Source of the DNA: Eimeria necatrix
Taxonomy: Eukaryota; Apicomplexa; Conoidasida; Eucoccidiorida; Eimeriidae
Direction of reading: 5' to 3'
Length of the DNA stretch: 64,000 nt
Assembly: GCF_000499385.1 (NCBI RefSeq)
Contig: NW_013654618.1
Coordinates: 124,001 to 188,000, forward strand
Each line of letters starts with the position of its first letter. The first letter of the stretch is position 1. Position numbers and translations under genes: made by a program. The notes beneath the pieces are model-generated. The model was not told the DNA's origin. It ran no database searches and saw only the letters and a program-made list of their open reading frames with translations. Below, piece by piece: positions 23,361 to 35,294 of the stretch.

Positions 23361-26139
23361 GGCCTCAAAAACATCGCGCTTCACTTAAAATAGCCTGGTG
23401 GCTTTGGTCTGTCCTGCAAAGGCTTTCCGAGCCAAGGGAGGAGAGGGCGTTCTCCACAGATATGCCGTTGATCTTTGAGAACGCGCAGACAGCCAACATG
23501 GCTGCACACGTGCCCCAAAAAAACATACGGATTCCGTATCTGTAAATGTGAATCGTTTGAAGATACGGTAAGCTTACAGCCCCATTACTAAATTCGCTGT
23601 GTGTGCAAATCGGGTTGCACTAAGTCTTTGAGGAGCAGTCTTGGTGATTCATCTTCAGGTTCGGGACCCGCTCTCACACCCAAAGAAATCCTAAAAGCCT
23701 AACTTGTCAGAAAGAATGAATACAAATGATGTTCGGAAGAGTGGCATAGATTAACTCTTCAAGTACGTAAGTCTGCTGCCCACAGGGGACAAGGCATCAT
23801 TGCACGGTGCCCTCGCCCAGCACACTGCTATATCCCACAAGAACATGACCGGACGTCCACATAAGCAAAACCAAAATTTTGATCGTATCCACCTAAGTTC
23901 AGTTCACCTGGACAAATCACTGCGATTCTGTCAAAGTTTCGCACCACATAATTCACAAGTCTAGCTCTGCAAAATATCCGACTTTCAGCTCATTCCTGCC
24001 CTTGAAAATGTATGTCAAAATTGCGTCAAGACTCCACGAGCTTGGCGCTCGCATAAGCTGTAAATTTGTTTGGACACAGGGTAGACGAGAGTCAGGGGCA
24101 CTTCTAAGAGCGCTTAATGCGTGAACCGTCGTGCGCACTTTCCGATCACCTAAAGCATCATCATGCTTGTCAGCCATGACGGCCGGAGCACTTATTGGGG
24201 AGCAATCCAGATCTAGCTACCACCTAGCTGGCAACTTAAGCGATTTCCTTTCGGATATTACGCTGATCCGGTGGTAACGAACATATGGGGGCGTTATTAG
24301 GTAGCTTGCACGGCAACCATATAATCTGGTGGTAATGTGAGCGCCTCGGTAGAAACCCTACGTCTAGTATTTGTGTAAGCACTTCCCTATATTCTTCGAG
24401 GACCTCGAGTATATCTGACGGTACCTCTGGATGTCTTCTGACCTAGGCCACTCGCCAAATTGAATAAAATTGAGGGTAGAGGTAGTTCATGGCTTCACTA
24501 TCTGCGTCGCCTCGAGGGGAGTTTGGCAACTAAATACGGGTTTATGTATTAGGGGTCCTCCTACAGTATTTGAACAACGCACAAAGCAGGGGACACTGTC
24601 GCTCCATGAACTGATGGAAGGCTAAGCCACTTTGCTGTTGCTCCCGTCCTAAGCTGAGAGCCAACTCTTCCCTATGCCCCCTCCACGCTTCTACTTTAGC
24701 GATCCACAGGTTTCCCGAGGAAGCTAGCTCTGCTGCTGCTTCTCTCCAGCACTTCAGACCCACTGTGTCACCCTTAGTTTGGGCCTTGCAAAGCTCGAGT
24801 GGCAGGTTTATCAAGGAGTAGTCGTCTAGCACTGCTCCTGGTATGCCAATGTCTTACGTAACTGTCTTCCTGAAGTAAGCCGAACGCACCTAGTGATATC
24901 TTTGCAACTTATCGGCTACACCCTAGTGGGTAAGCGCAAAGCCATTGAAAATGCAAAAGCGTTGGGGCACCTCCAGCTTCAACCGTGCCCAATCTGCCAA
25001 TTCTGCTCAAGTTTCCCTTAAGTAAGCCCAGTGCACTGGAGCACCGCTTTCCAAACACTCCCTTCAATCGCCCCCACAGTGGCGTTGTCCCAGACCTTCT
25101 TCCGTAAATCTTGTCTCTACTATGTTGAGTAAGATCTGCATATTCTCTTCTGTTGTGGCGGGTTATGCCCGGCTCAGCTTCTACATAGCATTCTTTGGTG
25201 GCCAAATAGGTGCCCTCTTTTCGCTACACGGCAAAGACACCCACGTATGCATTACGTAACACGAAGTGCCGTTCTCACTGAGTTTTTTTTCCCTTGGAGA
25301 GTGTAGCTTCTTATGTATCTTACCCAGTGTGGCCGCTTGCGGCCTCGGTGACACTGGCGGCCACAAATGCTGGCCTGCTAGCGGAGCATTTTAAGTCAAG
25401 CGTGATTCGAAAATCGAGTTCCATGACCTGAAGCGATTTAAAAGCATTTTTTTACAACCTCTCAATTTTTTCTGTGCAGCGTTGTAGTTCTGCGAATTGC
25501 GGAAATTTTTTCCGAATCAAATTAAGACACTGTTCATAGAGTACTGCGGGTGGATTCAAGTTACAAAGACCATATAAGCAGGGACAGCTATCCAGCCGGA
25601 TATCTCACAAGTAACTACTGAGCCAACAGCCAAAGGAATTCGCTTCCAAAAAAGGACTAAACTAAGACTAGCAGAAGAAGACTTACAATAGGCAGAAAGG
25701 GAAGCCAAGAGTTAACACACAAACGCTGTAAACGAAGCCAAAGAAAAGTCGGTCTTTGTTCGATTGCACTAGCTTACTTTCCGTTTGCTTCGCTCACTTC
25801 GCTCACTTCCACTGTGACTCCGCTTAGTCTCACCGTTTTAGCTCCCACTTGTTTTGTGTTTGATTCGCGTGTCTTATGTTTGAAGTATGCACAGCTTGAA
25901 CACTCCTGAACTGTTTAACTTGGGCGCCTTTCGCCCAACTTTTCCTACTATTGCTATTACCGCTTTTGGGACTTCTGCCTCTCCTGCTGCTCCCTCTGCT
26001 ACCATACTACTACAAGACTGCTCCTGAAGAGCACGCATTGGCCACGAACGGCCAATCCCCGACCCTATTTCAAATTTCAGTCAAAAAAACGAGACTGAGT
26101 TAAATGCGTACCAGTGCTGCGGATTGAGTCTAGCACCGA

Positions 26140-27306
26140 TTAGAGAGAGGTAAATATGATGGCCAGCCACGGAGACACTTGTGTTTCAATAAGACTGTTG
26201 GTGGCAGCTAGCTGGCCCGCCTTAATAAGATAAGCTAGCCCTTCGTAAACTCTATTCTCTTCAGCACTGTCTCGGGGAGTGGGGTTGGTCCCAAGCAGCA
26301 CGGCGCCAACAGCCGCAGAAAGATACTCGCTTGCTGCTGCTCTGCTGCGGACGGCCAACAGCAGTTTGAGCAAAGCTGATTTGAGGGCGGGGTCGGACCC
26401 CAGTTTGCCTTTCTGCACTTCTGCCTCCCACAGCTCCGCTGCTCGGGCTTGCCTTCGTCTCGCGTCCATGTTTGCCCTGATCTCTGCTGCTAATGCCTCG
26501 CTAAATCCCCCTAGGTGGCTGGCTCTGGCATCGTCTACAGCGAGTTTGGTTTCTACGGCTGTGTTCTCGAGACATGCCAAGTCCATCGCCAGCATGAGCC
26601 GCAGAGTTTCCTCTGTCTTCTCTGTGCCTTCAAATTCGATCGCCTGCTGCGTCCGCAGTGACTCAATCGACTGTAGCAGTGCTTCCCGAACTTTTGCCCA
26701 CTCGGGATCCTTCACCGTTAGCAGCAGCCCGTGGTCTCCTGTGTGCTTTAGAGACAAAAAGCTCTGGTGAAGGTTGGGTGTCAAAGGCAGCCTCTCTCGG
26801 GTTAAGTCTGCTTCTCCAGCCGCATATTCAGCAGTAGATGTCCTTTCTGAGGTGCGCGCGGGGTCTCGGAGGCCTGAGTCGGAAGGCAGAAGCGCGTGCT
26901 GCTGCTGCTGCCTCTGTTGTTCTTCATCTCGAATTCCTTGTAGTTTGATGACGGCAATGGGCACACTCATCGAGAATAGCAGCATCCCCACAAGCAAGGC
27001 CGCTGTCATGCGCCCTGAGACACCCTCACCCAGACCCCAGGAAGCACTAATCGACTTCCTGTACTTTGCAGACGGCCCCCGCATTGCCGATCGTATCACC
27101 GATATCCGGGGGCTATCCTCGCTGCTGACTCCATCCAACCTAGAGTATCGGTCCCCAACGCGGCTGTAGAGTCTTGGGGCAGAGAAAGGGTAGGAAGAAG
27201 TACGATCTGCGCCCGTGGCAGTGAGGGATGAGCCAGTAGTGGTTATCATGGTGGCGGTAAGCGTTTGACTTTGAGTCGGCGTTTCCGCCGTTGTTTTCTC
27301 CTTCAT
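26140..27306 (-). CDS. Unrecognised single-exon membrane-anchored protein, paralogue A, 388 aa
   Basis: An uninterrupted 388-residue frame starts at the ATG at 27306. The N-terminus is Ser/Thr-rich. A single strongly hydrophobic segment (about residues 100-122, ALLVGMLLFSMSVPIAVIKL) is followed by a Gln-rich run; with no cleavable-looking signal this suggests a type II signal anchor. The rest is predicted to be mostly helical and charged, with LMLAMDLACLENTAVETKLA and RAAELWEAEVQKGKLGS, and it ends in a short hydrophobic tail (PWLAIIFTSL). It is clearly homologous to the gene at 52033-53103: the C-terminal two thirds are more than half identical by eye, while the N-termini diverge. I recognise no known domain. 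It probably belongs to a dispersed coccidian-specific family; a surface or secretory role is only a guess. Confidence 0.8.
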   Translation of the reverse strand: MKEKTTAETPTQSQTLTATMITTTGSSLTATGADRTSSYPFSAPRLYSRVGDRYSRLDGVSSEDSPRISVIRSAMRGPSAKYRKSISASWGLGEGVSGRMTAALLVGMLLFSMSVPIAVIKLQGIRDEEQQRQQQQHALLPSDSGLRDPARTSERTSTAEYAAGEADLTRERLPLTPNLHQSFLSLKHTGDHGLLLTVKDPEWAKVREALLQSIESLRTQQAIEFEGTEKTEETLRLMLAMDLACLENTAVETKLAVDDARASHLGGFSEALAAEIRANMDARRRQARAAELWEAEVQKGKLGSDPALKSALLKLLLAVRSRAAASEYLSAAVGAVLLGTNPTPRDSAEENRVYEGLAYLIKAGQLAATNSLIETQVSPWLAIIFTSL

Positions 27307-27944
27307 GCTGCGGTGGTGTGGTAGATATGATGGGAAAAAAGAGGATTAGCGAGAGAAAAGCAGGGAAGGAGAGGCATGCAGCGCCTTCCACGCCCCTACC
27401 CATCAAGAAGGGAGGGCGATCATGGGGTTAAAATGCAGATACCTTGACATTTAATTTAAATCATAACTCAAGAAACAACTGAATTACTTAACAATAAGCA
27501 CTAGAGCGCCAAAGCTGGACAGCTGTTCCCCGAAGGCCCCAGCGGAGAGATAAATCGGCAGCGGGCAAGTTGGCCCTGTATGTAGTTGGAAGTGAAACAA
27601 CCTTAACTTTTCGTGCTAATTCTCTATTTGTAATTTTAATCTTGTTATATGTTCCATTAAGTAGGGGCGCTGCCGTAATGCGCGAGGAAAACGCGCAGAC
27701 TCGAAGATATATGCACACCTCTACCTGTTTCAGTGGTATCTGGCGTGGTCGCTCCCAATGCTCTCTGGCCGTGTTTTGGGAGTATCATCTGGTAAACGCA
27801 AACTCCTTAGTTCGCTGCAGCGGCATATTTCCGACTAGTCTCCAGATTTGCCGATAAAAAAGGTGTGGAGATAACCATCTTGTTTTTGAGGATTTGGGGC
27901 TATGCTTATATTTGCCAGTGGAAACGTTTCCAGTCGCCGCCTCG
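27307..27944. other. Divergent intergenic region
   Basis: 638 bp lie between the start of paralogue A (-) and the start of RRP8 (+), so it probably contains both promoters. No defined element was recognised. Confidence 0.5.
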
Positions 27945-30838
27945 ATGCTTTCTCTCAGCTGCAAATCAAAACGCGCCGGAAACAGGGGGAGGCGGTTCTT
28001 GGGTTTACGTACACCTGGGAACACCCCGCCCCATCAGCAGTCGCAGCAACGCCTACATTTCAACCATAGCTCTGATTTTCGCCTTAATTCTGCACTGCAG
28101 CAGCAGCGCAGCAGAAATGACGTCTTTGCTGCCATCGAGCAGCGACATCAATCGAAGAAGCCGCTGCAAGCTTCATCGAGGGGTCCCCCGGAACTTAAGT
28201 CTGAATCGATTCGTGCAAACGAAGGAAAAAGCGATTCAGGACAGAAAAAGAAAGCGCCAAACTGCGGTCCAAGTAACAAGGGAGCAGTGGCCGAAGTGGG
28301 TGGGAGCAAGGAGGGTTGCGCATCAAAAGGGTGCCGCGAAGTAGGGAGAAAAAGAGAAATAGGTGAGGGGCAAGGGACAGAAAATGGCACAAATCACTTG
28401 AAGAGGAGGCGCATGTGTTCAAAGACGAAGTTGAATTCAGTAAAGGATGAAAGCACAGGCAAGGAGCACAAACCGTCAGACCGAACGAAGGCTGGTGGAG
28501 AAGACACGCACGCACAAGAGAGAAGAGACATCAGTAACAGGGCACAGCCAGCTCAGGATTGCAGCACCAAGCGGCAGCAGCAAACACAGCAGGATGAAAA
28601 TGCGACAAAGCTTCAATTGGTGAAGCAGTTTGCATGTCGGGCTGCGGCCGTTGGCGCAAGCGCTACTGCTACCAGAGATCGGCTACAGGGCGGTCGTTTT
28701 CGTCACCTCAATGAATTTCTGTACACGAACAAAGGGGAGGCGGCGTTTGCAGAGTACCAGAGGGAGCCCGAATTATTTGATATTGTGCGTCCTCTGAAGT
28801 ACTATTTTCGCTTTGTTTTGTTGGGTGAGGGGTGTAAGCAGAGGACACAAGGGTCTGTCAAGCCGCAGGAACAGGAGTTACGCTTCTCAGTTGTTTGTGC
28901 TTCTGTGTGTGCTACCGCTGCTGCTGCGGCTCTTGCTGAGCTTAATCCTATTGCTGCTTCTGCTTGTGCTCGCTTCAGTACCACGCGGGGTACCGCGCAC
29001 AAGTTCGCCGTTGGCCTTTGAATCCTCTTGACATTGTGGCCGACTGGTTAGCAACAAAACCAAAAGAATGGATGTAAGTGAGACGTATGCTCAGCTGGAA
29101 TACCTGGTATGCTGAGCCTGGGAAGGTTGAGTCTAGTACCGGCTTTTCAACTACATTTTTTTTCACGTATCCAGTTCATTAGTCGCCTAAAAATGACCAG
29201 TTAAATATTAATGTATGTGTGCTTTGGCTGATGCAGCATCGGCGATTTTGGATGTGGGGAGGCGGCATTAGCTCTTCGTTTTTCAGAGAGGTAGCGTAGC
29301 GGTTGGAACGCTAGCCATGGCGGTTGTTTCCAATGAAATCGCTTTCTAGCTGTTGTTTTTGTTATCGCCGTCATTAATGTGATACAGCTTAACTTGTGGC
29401 GTCATCCACCTATCTAACTAATATCGTGTGACAAGCACATTTGAAAAGATGCACGTTTGTTCCTCAATAGTACCTGCTGCTTTTGTTTTCCAAATGGATA
29501 CTAATAAGCTAAACGCAGTTGCATGTATTTGCCCAGCCGATTAAAAAGCATTTGACGGGCAACACGGCAGCGCATCATTGTATTGCTGATGAGGGCTATC
29601 GTCCTGTGCCGTTTTTTAGTACTGTTTTCATCTTTATTGTGCATTTTTTATAGAACGTTTCACTCTTTCGACTTGGTTGCGGCAAACGAGCGGATTACGG
29701 CCTGCGACATTTCAAGTGTATGTATACCTCACACTTTCTTCCTCGGCAATATGTTTGTGAACAAATCTGCAGTGAATGCACCCTGCATTTATTTTCACTG
29801 CACTACTGCATGTCTCATTTGCCGTGTAAATAAAAGGAGTAGAGAAACAAATGCGTTGCTTGCGCTCAATTTTGTCCTTCATTTCGTATTTTTCTCCTGT
29901 CACCAGTTGCTGCTATCACCCTTCGAAACTAGACGAAATCATTATTAATTATGTATATTCATATCGCTGTGTACTGCTCTATGCGGCTCTTCTACAATTG
30001 ATGTTAAGCAGTGATAGTAAACGTTGACGGGCACGTTCGTTGTCCTCTTTGGTTTTGCAGGTACCGTTGGCTAATGCAAGTTTAAACGTGGCTATATTCT
30101 GCTTGAGCTTGATGGGCCGCGATTGGCCTGCTTTCTTACGGGAGGCTCACAGACTGCTTAGACCGAGGTAAGTTCAGGGGGTATGATCCCGGTGTGGCAG
30201 GCCCTAGTTAGTAGCTCGCCTCTTTCTCCCACTTTGCGATTTAGGACACCTCTGCGTCAACTTTGTGAATGTTTACTCATATATCCAATCCTCGAAACTG
30301 TTGACCTCTCGGTGAAGGAGTGTTAACGTACGGGGACCCCACGGTTGTGCAGTTTCTGCCAGCCCGAGTGTTCAGACGTTCCGGCTCAGATTTTGTTTGC
30401 AGAGGGATTTTGATCATTGTTGAAGTGTCCTCCCGCATTCCGTCCCTGGCAGACTTCGTCGCAGCTATTGAAAGTTTGGGTTTTAAAAGCGTCAAGCAGG
30501 TACTGGGGCACCTCAGCATGCTTTGAATGCACAAGTGTCCAAGGGAGGGGGAAAACTCGGTATATTACCGCCGTACAAAATTCCTTCCCGTTCAGTAAAC
30601 TAATTTGGTTTTCATGGCGCTGCATAGCTTGTGTATTTAGCTTTCCTAACTTTAGGGTAAATTTTCCATTCATTTAATGCAGAGACGCGCATATGTGTCG
30701 TACGCGTTTCTGCCCATTCAGAGGGACTTGGCCTCTTTTTTTGTCCTATTGGAGTTCTCACAAGAAAACAAAAAGAGCAAAACAGGAACAAGACTTTCCC
30801 CGAATCTGCTGCAACCCTGCCTCTACAAACGCCGCTAG
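27945..30838 (+). CDS. RRP8: RRP8-family rRNA-processing methyltransferase, 7 exons, ~470 aa
   Basis: Exons: 27945-28784, 28979-29073, 29237-29290, 29654-29717, 30061-30167, 30403-30499, 30683-30838; phases agree and the sum is 471 codons. The first ~220 residues are a basic, low-complexity nucleolar-type extension. The RRP8 signature then runs across the introns: GGRFRHLNEFLYTNKGEAAF, then YHAGYRAQVRRWPLNPLDIV, motif I GDFGCGEAALA, HSFDLVAANERITACDIS, and VAIFCLSLMGRDW with FLREAHRLLRP. RRP8 proteins are nucleolar SAM-dependent enzymes that in yeast and human make m1A in the large-subunit rRNA and act in pre-rRNA processing. The start is the first in-frame ATG; the frame is open upstream to a TTG only. 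It is convergent with the MFS transporter gene. Confidence 0.92.
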
Positions 30839-31445
30839 CAGCAGCCGCCAACGTTGCAGCGGGAAGTACTTCCGCATGAGCGCAGCAGCAGCGGCACAGC
30901 AGGCTTCTGCTGTTTTCCTGCAGCAAAAGCAGCCGTCGTAAGAGTCGCAGAAGCAGCTGGAGACTTAACTGCCTCATGTAAATCACTTGAGAAAGAATTA
31001 TTTGCAATATACTTCGTTCCAGACGTAAGACCAAAGCTCGCAAGCCCTTATTTGCTGTCTGTCTCCATTTTGCTGCCCCCCCTGCGGTGGCGCTCGTAGG
31101 CGATGGAGTCCTTTGGATAAGTAAAATGCATTAGACCGTACTGCAGCACAACAACCAGTGTGAAGTCCTTTTGGTTTTAAGCGGCTCTGCACATTTTGCT
31201 CAGAGCTGGTAATGGCTAGGTCCGGATAGGTCCGGGCGGATAATTTGCGCCCACAAAATATGATTTTTTCCTGCCAAGATAGTAATTAACTTGACATTAA
31301 TTAACTTGTCTTACCAAAAAAAAGCAGACTGTCCAGGGAAACGCAGTGGCGACTAACAGCGCGTTCGCCAGTGCCTGCAGCAAGCGGTTGCAGATTTCAT
31401 TTTTGAGCAGAAACATGCTTAGTTCTGACAAATGAGTTTATATAA
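30839..31445. other. Convergent spacer between RRP8 and the MFS gene
   Basis: 607 bp. The first part (to about 31100) still contains Gln/Ala-type codon runs in another frame, but no exon could be tied to either neighbour. Confidence 0.45.
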
Positions 31446-34400
31446 TCAGTGGGCATACCAAGCAGAGAAGGGACTGTACAGCTGCGACCAGCGACGACGG
31501 CAGCGGTGGCTACATTTTAGCACTTTTACGAGCAGCAAGAACACCAGCAGCGACTGCAGGCGTAGCTCTTCCACTTCATTTGCTCGTATTTGCTTGTCTC
31601 TTACGTCTGTATTCCTCTGGCTGTCTGCAGCAGCGTGAAACGGCACTCCTGTTCTGTAGCCAAAGATAGACTCGGCTACAACGCAACGCACAGCACTTCA
31701 TGAGGCGAAAATGACAAACTGAAAGGACAGTTGGGGCTTCATAGTTTGTCTAGCAGCGCCTGGCCCCTGCTCTGCACAAAACTAGCAACGGACAGTGCGC
31801 CTGCAGCGCCGGGTGGGAACATACTGCGCAGCGTTGCGGCATGCATATATATTCATGTATAGTAAGTGCTTGAGTTCGTCTGTTTGTATGCTATATTTGT
31901 GCATGTATTTATGGGAGCTAAATAGAGACGGAATGGGCAGTGTGACAAGGTGCAGGTACGTTTTCCAATACAAATTAGCTTGTGTCCACCAAGATATTGC
32001 TCAAGTGACTAAACAGCATATCGTAGCAAAAGGGCACCGTTAAGCAAACGTATCGTAGTAACCCCCAAGTATGCGCCGTGGCATGCACATTAAATGCACA
32101 GTGAGAAAACAGCATTCGCGAGCAGCAGCAACACCATCGACAAAACTAGTTTATTCGGAACCTCAAGCAATTAAGTCGCCCACGCATCAATGAGTAGTTT
32201 TACATATGTGTAACAGATCAGGGAGCGCCTGCTCTAGATACAAGTGAACCTGTAAGTTCACGGAAGAGAGACCAATACAACCCACGCACTTTCGTCCGCT
32301 ACGCTTTTTGTCGTTGTGACTAAAAGCATATTGAGTAAAATAACATCACGTGTTAGGAAGGAATAAAAGGTAGAAAATGTATAGCTACTTAACTGAATAG
32401 GGACTAACCTAGCAGTGCAATCACCGGGGAACCCAACATAGCAGAGACGCTCCCCTCTATTGCTATTTGTGTCGCAAAGACCGTAGCCCGGGAGTTTGCC
32501 TCTACGATTTCGGATAAAATGGGACGGTTGACTCCAGTGGGACACCAGGATATAGCGAAGCCTGCAAGGGTCACAGAGAACACTACATAACGAAAAGAGA
32601 AAAATCGAAAAATATTGAAGGTAGAAAATATCAAAAATCACAGAGGAAAGGAAAATCGAACCAACAGCACTAACACCCTTTAGAGCAAAAAAGACTAAGT
32701 AATAATCAAGCGCGAAAGTTAAATCACGAATCATGAGACACACAACGTACAACATATATTAAACAAATGGGGTGGAGACAGCGTCTGCTGGGACCGGATA
32801 CAGTAAGCGCCAACAACGGGGCAATAAAGCAAGTAACTCCAACACAATTTTTTTTTAGATAAAGCAACAAGGCCCGTTTCCTTTTCGTTTCGTGCGTTCT
32901 CTTACCTAGGACTAGCATATCAACTGCATAGAACCCGAAATACTCTGGTCTTCTCGGGATCCCCAGCAAGCCAATATAAATAAGAGGAAGAGCAAGTAGA
33001 GTGCCACACTGCCCGACAAGGGGTCGCCCATGGCAAGGGCTCCATTTCTCGGCTTGGTCGCCCAGCCAGCCTCCAAAGAGAGAGCCAAGGAGGCCCCCAA
33101 CGAGGGGGCAGGCGGTAAGGAGAGACGCCTGCCAGTCCGGCATGCCAACATATTCGAAGTACAAGGTGTAGAATTGAAATGCATGCAGAGGAATATAGCC
33201 ACATATGCCTTGCAGCAGCAAGAGCAAGAACGTGCGGCTCAGTGCGGCATGACAGAAACTCGCGCACTGTGCATACAACCCTTGACACAGCGTAGGTTGA
33301 AGTGTAAAGTCATATGGATATTCAGACATTTGCAAGCCATCAACAGAATCTGCAGGTTGTTCATTCACTATCATTGTCGTTTTTGTCTGCTGACTTCGCC
33401 GGGGCTCTTTCGCTACAATTTGCACTAGAGCTGCTGCGAACAGAGAGATAACGCCCGCTGAGAAGAAAGCAACACGCCACCCCTGCAAAGCGAAAGGCAA
33501 AAGCACAATTCATTGACTAGCTTATTAACTTACTGAGCATATTAGTTCACCTAAAGTGCAGCAACGGCACACGCAAGAAACTACGGCTCCGCTGGAACTC
33601 AGGTCCTTCTTGGCTGCCCGCCAGAGTTGTATGGTTTGATTGTGTCTGTTCTAGTTGCTAGTTTGCAGAATTCACCTTCACCCCTTCTATAACGGTAAGA
33701 TTCGCGACAGAGCCGCCTATCATCGCGCCTAGAATGCACCCTGAAACGAAAATACAGCACCTCCACACACATATACTTAAGTGCATGTAAGCTAAATCTT
33801 TTATGCATTCGCTTAAATGCATGCGCTTGTAATTATTTCTATGTGTGCACTCATATCTATGTATGGCTCCACAGAAGCGTTCACATATCCATGTATTTGC
33901 AAATATATGCGGAACCTTGTGGGCACGGATGAGGCGCTGTCCAGATTTTATAGTTTGGCTTTTTCATGGTTTAGGGTTTGGAAGGTTGAGTCTATGGTTC
34001 ACCGGCACACAGGAAAAGCTGGAGCCACCCGAAGTGCTCGCCTCTCATAGTCGGAGGGAAGAGATCGGCTATGAGCGACTGAGCCACAGGGCCAATGCTG
34101 AAAGCCAAGCCAGTGTACAAACATATCCATCAGGCTGAAAACTATGATTACAGCATCACCAAAATAAAGCGAGAACGTCAGAAGAGGGGAAAAAAGAAGC
34201 TTATTAAAACAAACAGAGACACAACCATGCAGGAATAGCATCCAAGCAACAGTAGCGACGCCTGAATCACTGCACTATAATCGGCTCTGTGTGGCGTGCT
34301 GTGCCCAAATAGATTACGGTTTAAGACTGCCTATTCCACTGTAGTTTGCTACATACCTAGCCATGGCCACCCCGTTTAGCGCCTTTAAAAGGCAAAACTG

Positions 34401-35294
34401 CCAAAATTTGGTAGCGGAGGCCAATAGTACGGCCACAACGCCCCATCCAGCGCAGCCTAGGGCCAGAAGCCGCACGCGGGAGGTGCGGTCCGCTAAAAGT
34501 CCCCATAGAAGGCCTGATATGGCTTGAGATACACTCTTAAAAGAGGAAACAGGCAGCAATAGAAGGAGAAACACGGAATGGGCGACAATACACTCATTGA
34601 GGACGAACCAGTGTCTAAATGAAGTACTCAAGGTTCCAAATCAAAAAGTTCGCCACGAACTTGCCTGGTAAAATACCAAGGATCCCAAGTCCTGCAGTGC
34701 CCACCGAAAGTCCGACTGCAGCGATTTGAAACTGGCCGGCATCAATTGCATATCGACCCCCTCTATGCCGGACACCACGTTCAAAACTGCAGTGTGCAAA
34801 CATTCTAACAACGAGGCCAAAATATGATATTGATAATGGCGTAGAACGAACTTAAATATAGCAAGTGGCCAAACGAGAGTCAAAAAAACGAAGTGGTTGA
34901 AGGAAAACACACCTGCCTGGGTGCGGGCAGTGGAAGGCCTCAATTTAAACTCGTTGCCGTTCGTCGCTTTGGTAGGAGTGCCATTGCTGTAGTAATGGAC
35001 ACACACAGACCGTCGTAAACTGAGTTAGAACGGCGCAAGCAGAAACTGGGAAGTGCCGAGTCGGTTTGCACGTGTCCCCGTTATCTCTTTCTTTGGCTGT
35101 GGAAATGCGGTTCACAGAGGAATAAAGGCTTGATAGTGATCGAATGCTGTCTCATTTGTGCTTTCGTCACACTCTGAGTCGTAGTGTCCAGTTGGCTGCC
35201 GCAGGAGGACCTGTGAGGGCCTTTCGCCGCTGCTGCTAGGCGCTTCATTTCCTGCTGCTACTGAAGTAGGAGCTGTGGCAGGAGAAGGATTCAT
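31446..35294 (-). CDS. Major facilitator superfamily transporter, 9 exons, ~557 aa
   Basis: Minus-strand exons: 35294-35116, 34986-34913, 34786-34665, 34535-34357, 34097-34003, 33740-33676, 33482-32906, 32561-32409, 31675-31446; phases agree and the sum is 558 codons. A hydrophilic N-terminus (~85 residues) is followed by MFS helices. Visible marks are MPASFKSLQSDF, the loop signature GLLWGLLADRTSRVR after helix 2, SIGPVAQSLIADLFPPTMRG, the glycine-rich helix GCILGAMIGGSV, GWRVAFFSAG, and the second-half loop GSLFGGWLGD. The arrangement resembles spinster-like or other eukaryotic MFS carriers; the substrate cannot be told. Intron 3 appears to have a GC donor (CAG|GCAAGT). The 3' end is least certain: AESIFGYRT and a following helix fit the family, but a further short intron before the stop is possible. 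Confidence 0.85.
34536..34664 (-). other. Predicted GC-AG intron in the MFS gene
   Basis: Read on the minus strand, the donor is CAG|GCAAGT, the consensus for GC-AG introns, and the acceptor is TTTTAAG. It joins LGSLVFYQ to SVSQAISGLLW in phase 0, giving the continuous helix 1-2 region expected of an MFS protein. Confidence 0.65.

Larger units (their letters stand above)
21399..26139. other. 4.7-kb gene-poor region
   Basis: No open frame longer than about 100 codons here has a recognisable family, and no exon chain could be built. The two best minus-strand frames, 24832-24542 and 25205-24909, look partly protein-like but match nothing I know. The region contains a perfect inverted repeat at 22455-22484, a 20-bp tandem pair at 23321-23360, and a short GCTCACTTC repeat near 25795. 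Confidence 0.5.

Noticed and set aside
26279..27169. Plus-strand frames of 163 and 131 aa
   Set aside because: Antisense shadows of paralogue A; Ser-rich composition follows from its GC-rich codons.
30612..31043. 143-aa minus-strand frame
   Set aside because: It is antisense to the last RRP8 exon, and its Leu-rich content is the shadow of CAG-type codons on the other strand.
33968..33983. Telomere-like TTTAGGGTTTGG
   Set aside because: Fewer than two heptamers, inside an MFS intron; not an array.
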